DNA of 64,000 nt. It comes from Agrobacterium vitis. GTDB lineage: Bacteria; Pseudomonadota; Alphaproteobacteria; Rhizobiales; Rhizobiaceae. The notes below the pieces were generated by a model. It did not search any database. It was not told the origin of the DNA and worked only from the letters and a program-made list of their open reading frames with translations. Location of the stretch: the NCBI RefSeq assembly GCF_013337045.2, contig NZ_CP118260.1, forward strand, positions 620,001-684,000, read 5' to 3'. A program made the position numbers and the translations under genes. Below are positions 1-9,901 of the stretch, one piece after another (position 1 is the first letter of the stretch; every line of letters starts with the position of its first letter).

Positions 1-3000
1 GCCCAGCCCATGGCGGCCTTGATCCGGGCGGCGCTATGCCTTTCGGGCCGTTATCTTCCGGCCACGCCACCGGCCTGGCTGAATGCGGAGGTGAACCAGC
101 CTTTGGCGGTCGCCATCGAACAGGCCGGGCTTGGGATTCTGGCCGAAAGCGTGCCGTGGACGCGCCAGGAGCGGAGCCGTCCGCTTGTGGCGGGCGTGGG
201 TGCCGCTGGACCGTTCGGCAGCTACGCCGCCTTCCGTCTCAGCGAAGCGGTGGTGGAAACCCTGCGCCAGCCGGAAGCCGATTACCCACCCTTCCTGCCG
301 GTCGCAGCCGAGAACCGGGGAGCCCTCGTGGGTGTTCTTGCTACGGTCATCGCGGCACTTGAACAGGGAACGCCATGGCAGGCATTGCAAACCGAAGCCT
401 TAGCCAATCTTCGTGAAAGGCCCAGTGCACGGGTGTTGGTCCTGTCTGGTCGAGATCCGGCGCAATTGCTGACCGAAGCGCGTCAGGCGCAGAAATTCCT
501 GGGTGAAGGCCAAGGGGTGGAGTTCCAGACGCCTGCGGGCAGCTATTTTACCGACCGGCCACAGGGCGCAGAGGGCAAGATCGCCTTCATGTATCCCGGT
601 GGTTTTAACAGCTATCCGCATCTGGGACGCACATTGCTGCGCCGTTACCCCGACAGCCTGCGTGCTTTCGAGCAATTTGTTGATGATCCGGCGGCAACCC
701 TCTGCCATGACCAGCTCTATCCGCGCCACAAGCCCGGGCAGGACGCGACTGTGCGACTGATGCAGACCGAAGCCGGGATGCAGCAGGACATTGCGGCAAT
801 GATGAAGACCGGTGTCGGTTTTGCCCTGATGTATACCGCCTTGCTGCGGGACCAGTTCGGTGTGCAGGCCCATGGTGCGCTTGGCTATTCCATGGGCGAA
901 GTCAGCATGTTGTTTGCCAATGGCATCTGGCCGATAGACCAGCATGGCTTGCGCAACGACCTGCCACTGTTCGAAACCTCGATTGGCGGTCCCCGTCAGG
1001 CGGTGCGCGACACATTCGATATTGGGCCTGAGGTCCGCGACAATCAGGTCTGGTCGAGTTATGTGCTGCTTGCTCCGGTGGAGACGGTGCGCGACGCGAT
1101 TGCTCCTCGTTCCGATGTGTTCATCACCCATGTGAATGGCCCCAAGGAAGTGGTGATTGCCGGTCTGCCCGCAGCGGTAACGGCATTGGTCAAGCAATTG
1201 GAAGGCTATTCCGCCTATCGCAGCCCGGTCTCACATGTCCTGCATGTGCCGCTGCTGCAAAGGGTCGCGCATCAGATTTCCGCCCTGCACGATCATCCGA
1301 CCACAGCACCAGCGGACAATCTGCATCTTTATACCACCTCGACCTATGGGCGGATGACGGATTTCAGCCGTGAAGGCCTGTCGCGGACCATTACCGATGT
1401 GATGTGCTCTGAGGTGGATTTCGTGCGGCTGGTCGATAAGGCCTATGACGATGGCTACCGGATATTCATCGAATGCGGACCTTCGGCCACATGCAGTCGC
1501 TGGGTGAATTCATGCCTCACAGGTCGGGATTATCTGTCGATCAATCTTAACCAGCGTGGGGCCGATGATGGGCGCAGCCTGCTTGCGGCTCTTGCCCGGT
1601 TGGTTTCTCACGGTGTCAGGGTCGATCTTACCAGCCTGGTGCCTGGGGCAAAGGCTGAACGTTCCAAAACCGTCATCAGCCTGCAACCGGGCGGTGCGGC
1701 TTTGCGTGCCACTGCTGGCGATGCGATCAGGCCGATGGAAACCAAACCCGCTGCAGCGCTGCCATTCACGCCCAGCGCTGTGGCAAGGTCTATTGCTTGG
1801 GGGCCGACGGCAGCCTTCATCCTCGAAGGCACCAGCTTTGTCCACGAATTGCTGGATGACGACACCCAAGACGACGTCCAGCCGGACTATCAGCCAGCAA
1901 GACCAAATCCCGGTCTTCCATCTCTTTCCCCGAAACCTGTCGAAGCGGATCAACCATTCATGGCCAAGAATATTACCATCAGCCAGGATAAGTCTCAGCG
2001 GATCGCCCAGGCTGTCGAAGCCTTTTTGCAGCGCCAGCGCCTCGGCCATCAAACGTTCCTGCAAACCCAGTCCGACCTCGTGCAGATCTGGCGCGAGCAT
2101 GCCGGAAATGGGGCACACGGAAATGGGGCACATGGGGTACGGCCAGCTCAGCGTAGCCTGTCCCATCCGGCAACCATTGATGCCGCGCCTGCCGTATTGG
2201 AGATTGAGGCACCTCAGCCTGTCGCCCTTGCGCCTGCACCCGTTGCGCCGACGCCAGCACCTGTTGCCGTGGCCTCCGTACTGCCTGCCAGCGCCCGTGA
2301 AAAGCAGGAAAAGGGCTGGTTTCTGGATGAACAGGATCTATTGACCTTTGCCAGCGGCAAGGTTGCCGATGCCTTGGGCGCGCAATTTGCGCCAATTGAT
2401 GATTATCCGGTTCGGGTTCGTCTGCCAGCGCCGCCCTATTTCTTCGTGTCGCGGGTCACCAAGGTCGATGCCACGTTCGGGGAATACAAGCCTTGCTCGC
2501 TGACAACAGAATATGATGTTCCAGCCGACGCCTGGTATCTGATCGACGGCCAGATGCCTCCAGGCATTGCCGTGGAATCCGGTCAGTCGGATTTGCTGCT
2601 GGTTGCGCTGCTGGGCATTGATTTCAAGAACAAGGGTGTCCGCAAATACCGGCTGCTGGATGGGCGGTTGAGCTTTTACGGCCGCCTGCCGCAGGCAGGC
2701 AGTACATTGCGCTTTGACATCACCATCGACCGGTTCGTCTGGCAGGGCGATGGCTTGCTGTTCTTCTTCCGCTATGACGGCTATGTCGATGGCGAACTGG
2801 CGCTGCAATTGCACAGCGGTTGCGCCGGTTTCTTCACCGAGGATGAGCTGAATGCCGGTGGCGGCGTTGTCATCAAGCAACCGCCCGCAGCCCCGCTCAC
2901 TCTGGTCAAACCCCTTCTGCCACGGGTGCGCGACACGCTGGAAAAATCCGATCTGGTGGCGCTGTCCGAGGGCCGGATCGGCGAGGTCTTCGGCCCCGGT

Positions 3001-4683
3001 TCGCAGCATCCGGAAAGCGGCAGCTCCATTCGACTGCCGCCCGAAATGCTGCTGATGATTGACCGTGTCACCGATATCGGCTCCTGGCAGGGCGAACACT
3101 ATGTCATGGAGGCCGAAAAGAGCTTTGACGCCGATGGCTGGTATTATACCTCGCATTTTGTTGATGATCCGGTCCTGCCGGGGTCGCTGATCGCCGAAGG
3201 CGCAACCCAGCTGCTCAAGGTCTATCTGATCGCCAATGGCATGCATCAATGCTTTGCCGATGGGGTGTTTGAGCCGGTCACTCACCGGGAAATGCAGATC
3301 ACGGTCCGTGGCCAGATCACCCCTGACGTGAAAAAGGTCCACTATAAGCTGTTCATTCAGGAAAGCGCCCTGCTGCCGCGTCCCTATGTGATCGCCGATG
3401 TGCTGATCTATGATGAGCATGGCAAGCCGCTGGTGCGTGTGTCCAATCTGGGCTTGCAGGTGGTGGAAAAGCCCGGCGTCTCGGTTGAGCCGCGCTTTGG
3501 CGATCCGACCTGGTTCAGCGGACGCAAAACCAAGAGCGGTGAAAAGGTCGTGCTCAATGAAATGAGCATGCACCACGCGGCCAAGGGCGAATTGCGCATC
3601 GGTCTCGGCCCGGAATTCAACATTTACGGCGAGGAATTGCGCGCCCCGCATATTCCGAATGGTTGCTTCCAGTTTGTCGATCGCTGCCTGGAAACCACAG
3701 GCACGCGCGGCCAGTTGGTCCCCGGTGCCGTGATGGATACCGAATATGATGCGGCTGCCGACAGCTGGTATTTCCAGGAAAACAGCCATCCGCATATCCC
3801 GAATTTCGTGGTGCTGGAATCGGCGCTTCAGGCAGCCATTCTCAATGGCTATGCGCTGGGGCCAACCCTGAAATATCCCGATAAGGAATATTCGATCCGC
3901 AATCTGGATGGCACGGCGGTCTATCTTTCCGACCCGGATGTGCGCGGCAGGACGATCCGCCACAGCCAGAAACTGCTCAGCAATGCGATGGTGACGGATT
4001 CGATCCTGCAAAACTTCGACTTCAACCTGAAGGTTGATGGTCAGCCTTTCTATCAGGGCCAATCTTCCTTCGGCTACTTCACCAAGCGGGCGCTGGAAAA
4101 CCAGCTTGGCCTTGACCAGGGCAAGCTCAGCAAGTTCTGGCTGGAGGAAAACAGCGCGAAAGCCGAGGAATTCGATCTTCTGAACCCGGCCTCCGCGCAT
4201 CTGTTTGCCGGTACAGCGGACAAGCCCCATTGGCGGCTGCCGCCCGGCCATCGGTTCCGGCTGCTGCATCAGGCAAGCCTGGTGCGCGAGGGCGGCAAGT
4301 TCGGCCTCGGCTATGTCAAGGGCGAGCGGACGATTGATGCGGGCGAATGGTATTTCACCAACCATTTCCACCGCGATCCGGTCATGCCCGGCTCGCTTGG
4401 ATTGGAGGCCATCCTGCAAGCCATGCAGCTCTTTGCCATCCAAACAGGTTTGGACGCGGGGATTGCCAATCCACGCTTCGGCATTGCGGTCGGCGTGCCG
4501 GTCAATTGGCGCTATCGCGGCCAATTGCTGCGCACTGACAAGCGCATGGGCCTCGAAGTGCATATCAAGGAAATCCGCCGGGAAGGCGAAGGTCTGGTGG
4601 TGATTGCCGATACCGATTTGTTCAATGACCGGCTGCGTATCTATGAAGCGCTGTCGATGAGCATTTCCATCAAACCGGCTTAA
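1..4683 (+). CDS. Pfa-like polyketide/fatty acid megasynthase, 3' part (AT and dehydratase domains)
   Basis: This is the C-terminal part of a multidomain lipid synthase; the frame is open to the left edge, so the gene starts upstream and the ATG at 10 is probably internal. The first ~80 codons look like the tail of a ketosynthase or chain-length-factor domain with a degenerate end (GAAGPFGSYAAF in place of the usual GFGGTNAH). A malonyl/acyl transferase follows, with the nucleophile motif GYSMGE at 883-900. After an Ala/Pro-rich linker (about 2100-2300) come four hotdog-like segments, read as two FabA/PfaC-type double-hotdog dehydratases; the two clearest active sites are HFVDDPVLPGS (His codon 3154) and HFHRDPVMPGS (His codon 4363). 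In canonical Pfa systems the AT sits in PfaB and the DH pair in PfaC, so this protein appears to fuse the two. No ACP repeats are visible in this part. The product is unknown; a PUFA-like or other secondary lipid is inferred. Confidence 0.85.
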   Translation, partial: AQPMAALIRAALCLSGRYLPATPPAWLNAEVNQPLAVAIEQAGLGILAESVPWTRQERSRPLVAGVGAAGPFGSYAAFRLSEAVVETLRQPEADYPPFLPVAAENRGALVGVLATVIAALEQGTPWQALQTEALANLRERPSARVLVLSGRDPAQLLTEARQAQKFLGEGQGVEFQTPAGSYFTDRPQGAEGKIAFMYPGGFNSYPHLGRTLLRRYPDSLRAFEQFVDDPAATLCHDQLYPRHKPGQDATVRLMQTEAGMQQDIAAMMKTGVGFALMYTALLRDQFGVQAHGALGYSMGEVSMLFANGIWPIDQHGLRNDLPLFETSIGGPRQAVRDTFDIGPEVRDNQVWSSYVLLAPVETVRDAIAPRSDVFITHVNGPKEVVIAGLPAAVTALVKQLEGYSAYRSPVSHVLHVPLLQRVAHQISALHDHPTTAPADNLHLYTTSTYGRMTDFSREGLSRTITDVMCSEVDFVRLVDKAYDDGYRIFIECGPSATCSRWVNSCLTGRDYLSINLNQRGADDGRSLLAALARLVSHGVRVDLTSLVPGAKAERSKTVISLQPGGAALRATAGDAIRPMETKPAAALPFTPSAVARSIAWGPTAAFILEGTSFVHELLDDDTQDDVQPDYQPARPNPGLPSLSPKPVEADQPFMAKNITISQDKSQRIAQAVEAFLQRQRLGHQTFLQTQSDLVQIWREHAGNGAHGNGAHGVRPAQRSLSHPATIDAAPAVLEIEAPQPVALAPAPVAPTPAPVAVASVLPASAREKQEKGWFLDEQDLLTFASGKVADALGAQFAPIDDYPVRVRLPAPPYFFVSRVTKVDATFGEYKPCSLTTEYDVPADAWYLIDGQMPPGIAVESGQSDLLLVALLGIDFKNKGVRKYRLLDGRLSFYGRLPQAGSTLRFDITIDRFVWQGDGLLFFFRYDGYVDGELALQLHSGCAGFFTEDELNAGGGVVIKQPPAAPLTLVKPLLPRVRDTLEKSDLVALSEGRIGEVFGPGSQHPESGSSIRLPPEMLLMIDRVTDIGSWQGEHYVMEAEKSFDADGWYYTSHFVDDPVLPGSLIAEGATQLLKVYLIANGMHQCFADGVFEPVTHREMQITVRGQITPDVKKVHYKLFIQESALLPRPYVIADVLIYDEHGKPLVRVSNLGLQVVEKPGVSVEPRFGDPTWFSGRKTKSGEKVVLNEMSMHHAAKGELRIGLGPEFNIYGEELRAPHIPNGCFQFVDRCLETTGTRGQLVPGAVMDTEYDAAADSWYFQENSHPHIPNFVVLESALQAAILNGYALGPTLKYPDKEYSIRNLDGTAVYLSDPDVRGRTIRHSQKLLSNAMVTDSILQNFDFNLKVDGQPFYQGQSSFGYFTKRALENQLGLDQGKLSKFWLEENSAKAEEFDLLNPASAHLFAGTADKPHWRLPPGHRFRLLHQASLVREGGKFGLGYVKGERTIDAGEWYFTNHFHRDPVMPGSLGLEAILQAMQLFAIQTGLDAGIANPRFGIAVGVPVNWRYRGQLLRTDKRMGLEVHIKEIRREGEGLVVIADTDLFNDRLRIYEALSMSISIKPA

Positions 4684-4698
4684 TCCGAGGAGGATATC

Positions 4699-6279
4699 AT
4701 GACGATCAATGCACGATTTGAAGACGCCTCCGCAACGCCTGCTATTGTCTGGGATACCCCGTCAATCCGTCGGCAATTGCAGAAATTGGATCAGCCCGGC
4801 GCGGTGGTCAGCGATGGCACCCGGCTTGGGGTGACCTCGGAACTGGAGCCGCTGGAAGCCGGTTTCAAAGTGGTCTGCCGCTACCCAGCCCTGGCGCCAA
4901 GTGCGCTGGGGGACCCGGATTTTCTGGCCCGCTACGATCTCAGCTTCCCCTATATGGCAGGCGCGATGGCCAATGGCATCGCCTCGCCGGACCTGGTGAT
5001 TGCGCTGGCGCAGCAGGGGTTTCTGGCAAGCTACGGTGCGGGCGGGGTCCGGCTGGAGCAGGTCGATCAGGCGCTGGCCAAGATTACCTCGGCGCTTCAG
5101 GGTGCGCCGTTTTCGGTCAATCTTATCCATAGCCCCAGTGAACCGGCCATGGAAAACGGCCTGATCGATATTCTGCTGCGCTATGGTGTCACCATTGTCG
5201 AAGCCTCCGCCTTCATGGGGTTGACGCCTGCACTGGTGCGCTACCGGGCGCTTGGCCTTCGCCGCCGCGAGGATGGCAGCATCGATATCGGCCATCGGCT
5301 GATCGCCAAGGTCTCTCGCTCGGAAGTGGCCTCGGTCTTTATGGAGCCAGCGCCGGAAAACATCTTGAAAAAGCTGCTGGCCCAGGGTGTGATCAGCGAG
5401 GAACAGGCCGCATTGGCGGCCCAGGTGCCGATTGCCGACGACATTACCGCTGAAGCCGATTCCGGTGGGCATACCGACCGCAGGCCGCTGGTCGTGCTGC
5501 TGCCGATCCTGCTGCGGCAGGCGCAGAAAGTGGCTGAGAAGAATGGTTATGCCAAGCCGATCCGCATCGGTGTCGGCGGGGGGCTTGGCTCGCCCAAGGC
5601 AATCGCCGCTGCCTTTGCAACGGGTGCCGCCTATGTGGTGACTGGTTCGGTCAACCAGGCGTGCCAGGAATCCGGCTCATCGCCTTCGGTGCGCGCCCTT
5701 CTGGCCAAATGCGGCTTTGCCGATACCACGATGGCACCCGCCGCCGACATGTTCGAGCTGGGGGTGGAGTTGCAGGTCTTGAAGCGCGGCACGCTGTTCG
5801 CCAGCCGCGCCAAGATGCTCTACGATCTCTATCGCCGCTATGACAGTCTGGATGCTCTGCCGGAACCGGTGGTGCAAGAGCTGGAGCAGAAACTGTTCAA
5901 GCAGAGCCTTGCCGATGTCTGGCGGATGACGGCGGATTATTTTGTCGGCCGCGACCCCAAACAGGTCACGGAGGCAGAGGCCGATCCGAAGCGCAAGATG
6001 GCGCTGGTGTTTCGCGCCTATCTCGGCAAGGCATCCCATTGGGCCAATGCCGGGGAAGAGGGCCGCCAGATCGACTACCAAATCTGGAGCGGTCCGGCGA
6101 TTGGTGACTTCAACGAATGGACGGCTGGCACCTATCTGGAACAGCCGGAGGGACGCCGAGTGGTGGATGTCGCCACCCATCTGTTGCAGGGCGCGGCCTT
6201 TGAGACGCGGTTGCATTGGTTGGCCATGGCCGGTGTTCGCTTCCCCCATCCGATGTCCTATGAGATTGCGCCGCTATGA
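4699..6279 (+). CDS. pfaD: PfaD-type FMN-dependent trans-acting enoyl reductase
   Basis: A 526-residue protein of the PfaD family, a nitronate-monooxygenase-like TIM barrel that acts as the stand-alone enoyl reductase of Pfa synthases. The glycine-rich phosphate-binding stretch of the FMN site (VGGGLGSPKAIAAAF, near residue 290) is followed by TGAAYVVTGSVNQ, and the length fits the family. A strong Shine-Dalgarno (gaggagg, 4686-4692) precedes the ATG, 15 bases after the megasynthase stop. Its last bases overlap the next gene (ATGA at 6276-6279), so the four genes read as one operon. The family call is firm; the lipid product is not known. Confidence 0.88.
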   Translation: MTINARFEDASATPAIVWDTPSIRRQLQKLDQPGAVVSDGTRLGVTSELEPLEAGFKVVCRYPALAPSALGDPDFLARYDLSFPYMAGAMANGIASPDLVIALAQQGFLASYGAGGVRLEQVDQALAKITSALQGAPFSVNLIHSPSEPAMENGLIDILLRYGVTIVEASAFMGLTPALVRYRALGLRRREDGSIDIGHRLIAKVSRSEVASVFMEPAPENILKKLLAQGVISEEQAALAAQVPIADDITAEADSGGHTDRRPLVVLLPILLRQAQKVAEKNGYAKPIRIGVGGGLGSPKAIAAAFATGAAYVVTGSVNQACQESGSSPSVRALLAKCGFADTTMAPAADMFELGVELQVLKRGTLFASRAKMLYDLYRRYDSLDALPEPVVQELEQKLFKQSLADVWRMTADYFVGRDPKQVTEAEADPKRKMALVFRAYLGKASHWANAGEEGRQIDYQIWSGPAIGDFNEWTAGTYLEQPEGRRVVDVATHLLQGAAFETRLHWLAMAGVRFPHPMSYEIAPL

Positions 6280-7964
6280 CAACATCTGCCTCCTATCTTA
6301 ACCGGTTGCGGACGCTGTTGGGCGATCCGCTTGAAGACGACCACCCCTTTTCCTTCGCCACTGCCGTGAAGGCTGATCTTGACGGCGATAGTCTCGACCT
6401 TCAGGCAACGGCACTGGTCGAGTCCGGCTTTATCCGGCAGATTATTCCAGCCCATTGGAATACGGGCGGGGAATTGGTGGATCTGGAAGCGGTGCTTGAA
6501 ATGGCGCGCCTTCTGGCGGGTCGTAATCCATCGCTTATGCCCCGGCTGATGTATTCCATCGGGGCCATCACCGTGCTCGATCTGGCTGGCACCGAGGCGC
6601 AGCGCAAGATCTTTTCGGACTGGCTGCTCGCGGGCAACAGCATTGCCCTTGCCGTCAACGAACCCGGCATTCGCAGCGATCTGATCAACAACCAGACAAA
6701 GGCGGAACGTCAGGGTGACTGGTATGTGATCAATGGCCGCAAATGGCTGGTTGGTCAGGCCGAAAAGGCGCGGGCCTTGATGGTTATGGCCAAGACGGGT
6801 GCAGGCGGACCGGCGGCCTTCTCGCTGTTTCTGATCGACCGGCAGCCACAATGGGAATCCACCCTGCCGCATCCGCGCGCAGAGCTGTCCGGCATGCGCG
6901 GCATTGATGTCGCCGATGTCGATATCGACGTGGCCTGTGTCAATGCTGCAAACCGGGTGGGCGGCGAGGGCGAAGGCATCGAACTGGTGTTTCGCGCCGA
7001 ATCCGTCATCAAGCTTCTGTCGATTGGTGCCATGCTCGGCCCCTGCGAAAGCGCCTTGCGGTTGACCTATGGCGAGATAGCCAAACAGGCGAATGGTGGC
7101 CATCCGCACCAGCATTTCCTACTGGCGGGTGCCTATGCCGATTACCGGATCATGGACAGTGTCGCAAAGGCTGCGGCCCGCTTCGCGTCTTTCCGTCCTC
7201 AGCATTTTCCGGTGGCGGCGGCGGTGGCCAAGCAGATCGCTCAGGAATTCAGCAGCCGGATTTTCACCAGCCTGATGGCAGCCCTGGGTGCCCGGTCTGT
7301 GCTGGCGGAGGAGCCGGTCTCGGCGATCCTTCAGAAATTGCGACGCGACGGTGAAGTGGCGCAATATATGGATATCAATCCGCAGGTTAATCTCGGCATG
7401 CTGGCCAATCAATTGCCCAGTCTAACGAAGCGCCGCTCCAAACTGGAGCCGGGTCTTGCCGATGCGCTGTTTTCGCAATTGCAGGCGGAGCTGTCACCGT
7501 CGTCGCCTTGCCCGGCCATGGTGCTTGCCAAAGTGCCGATGCTGAACAGGGCAGGCGAGCCATTGACGGATCTGTTGCCCGGGCTTGCTGACCGCTTTGC
7601 CAAGGCGGCATCCGAGCAGGATCGTGCGGTGGTGGACGCGCTGCATGAGGCAGAAGCACGTTTTGCCAGCCTGGAAGAGGGCATGGCTGAACTGCTGGCC
7701 CTGCGCCAGGGTGAACGACCGGAAGCCGTCAATGCCGGGGCGCAATTTGCAAGGCTCTATGCCGTGTCCTGCTGCGCGCTATCGGCACTGGCTGAAGGCG
7801 GGGATGCGCTTCTGCCCTTCATGCTGCAACGCCTGTTGGCCGGTGATCGCTATGCCTTCGGCGGAGAAGATCAGTTCTACCAGGCGGCCTGGCATAGTCT
7901 CGCTGACGCTATGGGGCCCGCTGAAGAGGTTTACGACGATGGAAGGCGGCACGCTGCGGTTTAG
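6276..7964 (+). CDS. Acyl-CoA dehydrogenase-like flavoprotein (long form, first of pair)
   Basis: A 562-residue protein of the acyl-CoA dehydrogenase superfamily, which oxidises acyl thioesters at C2-C3 using FAD. The flavin/substrate signature is present in modified form (NEPGIRSDL followed by WYVINGRKWLVG, where the family usually has TEPxxGSDL and a NGxK motif). It is about 180 residues longer than ordinary enzymes of this family, the excess being a helical C-terminal extension. Translation is coupled to pfaD through an ATGA overlap. The operon context suggests it modifies the product of the Pfa-like synthase, possibly on an ACP thioester, rather than working in beta-oxidation; that is inference. 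The catalytic Glu could not be assigned by eye. Confidence 0.8.
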   Translation: MTTSASYLNRLRTLLGDPLEDDHPFSFATAVKADLDGDSLDLQATALVESGFIRQIIPAHWNTGGELVDLEAVLEMARLLAGRNPSLMPRLMYSIGAITVLDLAGTEAQRKIFSDWLLAGNSIALAVNEPGIRSDLINNQTKAERQGDWYVINGRKWLVGQAEKARALMVMAKTGAGGPAAFSLFLIDRQPQWESTLPHPRAELSGMRGIDVADVDIDVACVNAANRVGGEGEGIELVFRAESVIKLLSIGAMLGPCESALRLTYGEIAKQANGGHPHQHFLLAGAYADYRIMDSVAKAAARFASFRPQHFPVAAAVAKQIAQEFSSRIFTSLMAALGARSVLAEEPVSAILQKLRRDGEVAQYMDINPQVNLGMLANQLPSLTKRRSKLEPGLADALFSQLQAELSPSSPCPAMVLAKVPMLNRAGEPLTDLLPGLADRFAKAASEQDRAVVDALHEAEARFASLEEGMAELLALRQGERPEAVNAGAQFARLYAVSCCALSALAEGGDALLPFMLQRLLAGDRYAFGGEDQFYQAAWHSLADAMGPAEEVYDDGRRHAAV

Positions 7965-8041
7965 CGGTGGTCGAATATTTTTCTAGTTTTTTCAGGTGGT
8001 CTCGACAGGGCCATGCAAGACATTTTGATCAGGAGTTTCAG

Positions 8042-9853
8042 ATGCTATTTCCCGAGGTGAAGAAAAAAGGGTCTGCCGAGGTCCTGGCGACATTGCGGCA
8101 GCTGGATCTGGCCATGGGCGATCCGTGGGATACGGCAGCACCGGCCTCCTTCGCGCAGATCATGGCCGATGATGAAGCAGAGCGGTTTCCCGCTCGTCCC
8201 TATGATGCGCTGGTGGGCGAAAGCATCAGCCAGTGGCTGGTGCCGGAAGGCGCTGGCGGCATGATGTTTTCCTATCCGGAATCCCTGCAAATGTACCGGG
8301 CCATTGCCCGCCGTGATATGACGCTGGCAACCATCGCCATCCTGCCCTTCATCGGCTATCTGGCAATTGTCACCTGCGGCACGGAAGAGCAGATCCGCGA
8401 ATATGGCCGCTTCGTCGCCTCTGGTGGCTCGATTTCCTGGGGGTTGAGCGAAGGCCGCCATGGCAGCGACCTTCTGACCAACGAGACAACGGCGATCAAG
8501 GATGGTGAGTTCTACCGCGTCAATGGCGAAAAATGGCCGATTGGTTTTGCCGACCGTGCTGGTGCGATGATCGTCCATGCCCGCACCGACGAGGCGATTT
8601 CGCCGGTTTCTCACACCATGCTGATCGTCGATCGTAGTCATCTTGAGCGCAAGAATTACCGGGTTCTGCCCAATGAGCGTCTTTATGGCGTGCGCGGCCT
8701 GCCGCTGGGCGGGGTGCGCTACGAAGATGCCAAGGTGCCGGTTGGTCAGGTGCTTGGCCGCGAAGGCGCGGGGTTGGAAGTGTCGCTGAAAAGCCAGCAA
8801 TCCCTGCGGCTTGGCGTGGCCGCCATGTGCCTCGGCGCCGTCGATACCGGCTTGCGGCTGGCCTATGGCTTTGCTGCCAATCGAAGCCTCTATGGCAACC
8901 AGAAGGTGATCGAATTGCCGGTCAGCCGTCGCCAGATCGCCGATGCCTATACCGATCTGATGATTTCGGAAATCATGGTCGCTTCCGCCACCCGGCTGGT
9001 GCATTGCCTGCCCCGCCAGCTTTTCCTCTATTCCTCGATTTCCAAATATCTGGTGCCGAAGCGGCTGGAGCAATCGCTGCAAAGCCTGGCAACCGTGATC
9101 GGCGCGCGCTTCTACATGCGCGATGGCTTCGGCCACGGCGTCTTCCAGAAATTGCTGCGCGATATCGGCATGACCGGCTTTGTCGATGGCAATAGCTATG
9201 TGAATATGCGCGTCGTTGGCAGCCAGATGGAACTGGCACTTGGCAAGGCGCTGGCCGCTCGTGAACAGCCGTTCGATGCAGCGCGCCGGGCATTGCTGGA
9301 TGATATCTACGATATCCGCCGTCCGATTGGGCCGCCGCGTTGGAGCAAGCTCGGCCTCTCCGGCAATGGCGATGATATCAGTCTGGCGGGCCTTCCCGAT
9401 GCACTGCGTGAGTTGAAGCCGCTGGTGTCAGAGAGCGAATATGCGCTGGCAGTGAGCGTGATGGATGAGGTCGTCAAGCTGGATCAGGCCCGGCGCGAGG
9501 CTCAGGCGAGACTCGGTCGTGGATTTTCCAACAGCGCCAATTTCTATGCATTGACGGACCGCTATTGCAGCCTGAATGCCGCCGCCTGCTGCATCCAGTT
9601 TGCCGTGGCCAATGCCGGTGGCATGCCTGCTTCTCTACCGGATGGATCGGGCTGGCTTGGCTATTGCCTGAAGCGGATCATGCACTGGATGTACCCGACC
9701 GAGTTCCTGCCGGAGCCGGAAGACGTGTCCGGCCTGATCGAGGTGATCGGTGATCTCTACCAGTCCAACCGGGCGTTCTCGGTCTTCCCCTTCGAATATG
9801 CGGGAAGCCGTGAAAGCATGGAACAGGGCGGCAAGCTGCTGACCAATAGCTGA
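8042..9853 (+). CDS. Acyl-CoA dehydrogenase-like flavoprotein (long form, second of pair)
   Basis: A 603-residue acyl-CoA dehydrogenase family protein with a more canonical flavin region than its neighbour (GLSEGRHGSDLLTNE, then FYRVNGEKWPIG). Like the preceding gene it carries a long C-terminal extension. The frame is open from a GTG at 7967, but an aggag ribosome site (8031-8035) just before the ATG at 8042 marks the likely start. It is the last gene of the Pfa-like operon and is followed by a hairpin. The two dehydrogenases look like diverged paralogues and may act together or in sequence on the lipid. The family is certain; the substrate is not. Confidence 0.82.
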   Translation: MLFPEVKKKGSAEVLATLRQLDLAMGDPWDTAAPASFAQIMADDEAERFPARPYDALVGESISQWLVPEGAGGMMFSYPESLQMYRAIARRDMTLATIAILPFIGYLAIVTCGTEEQIREYGRFVASGGSISWGLSEGRHGSDLLTNETTAIKDGEFYRVNGEKWPIGFADRAGAMIVHARTDEAISPVSHTMLIVDRSHLERKNYRVLPNERLYGVRGLPLGGVRYEDAKVPVGQVLGREGAGLEVSLKSQQSLRLGVAAMCLGAVDTGLRLAYGFAANRSLYGNQKVIELPVSRRQIADAYTDLMISEIMVASATRLVHCLPRQLFLYSSISKYLVPKRLEQSLQSLATVIGARFYMRDGFGHGVFQKLLRDIGMTGFVDGNSYVNMRVVGSQMELALGKALAAREQPFDAARRALLDDIYDIRRPIGPPRWSKLGLSGNGDDISLAGLPDALRELKPLVSESEYALAVSVMDEVVKLDQARREAQARLGRGFSNSANFYALTDRYCSLNAAACCIQFAVANAGGMPASLPDGSGWLGYCLKRIMHWMYPTEFLPEPEDVSGLIEVIGDLYQSNRAFSVFPFEYAGSRESMEQGGKLLTNS

Positions 9854-9867
9854 TACGCGAAGACATT

Positions 9868-9895
9868 GACGAAGGCTGCGTATGCGGCCTTCGTC
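9868..9895. terminator. Stem-loop between converging operons
   Basis: A perfect 9-bp inverted repeat (GACGAAGGC at 9868-9876, GCCTTCGTC at 9887-9895) lies between the end of the lipid operon and the end of the converging amidase gene. There is no clear T-run on either side, so it is at best a weak or bidirectional terminator. Confidence 0.45.
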
Positions 9896-9901
9896 ATGCC
9901 A

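Noticed and set aside
2338..4563. A 741-codon open frame on the - strand
   Set aside because: It is antisense to the dehydratase domains, whose active-site motifs are intact on the + strand.
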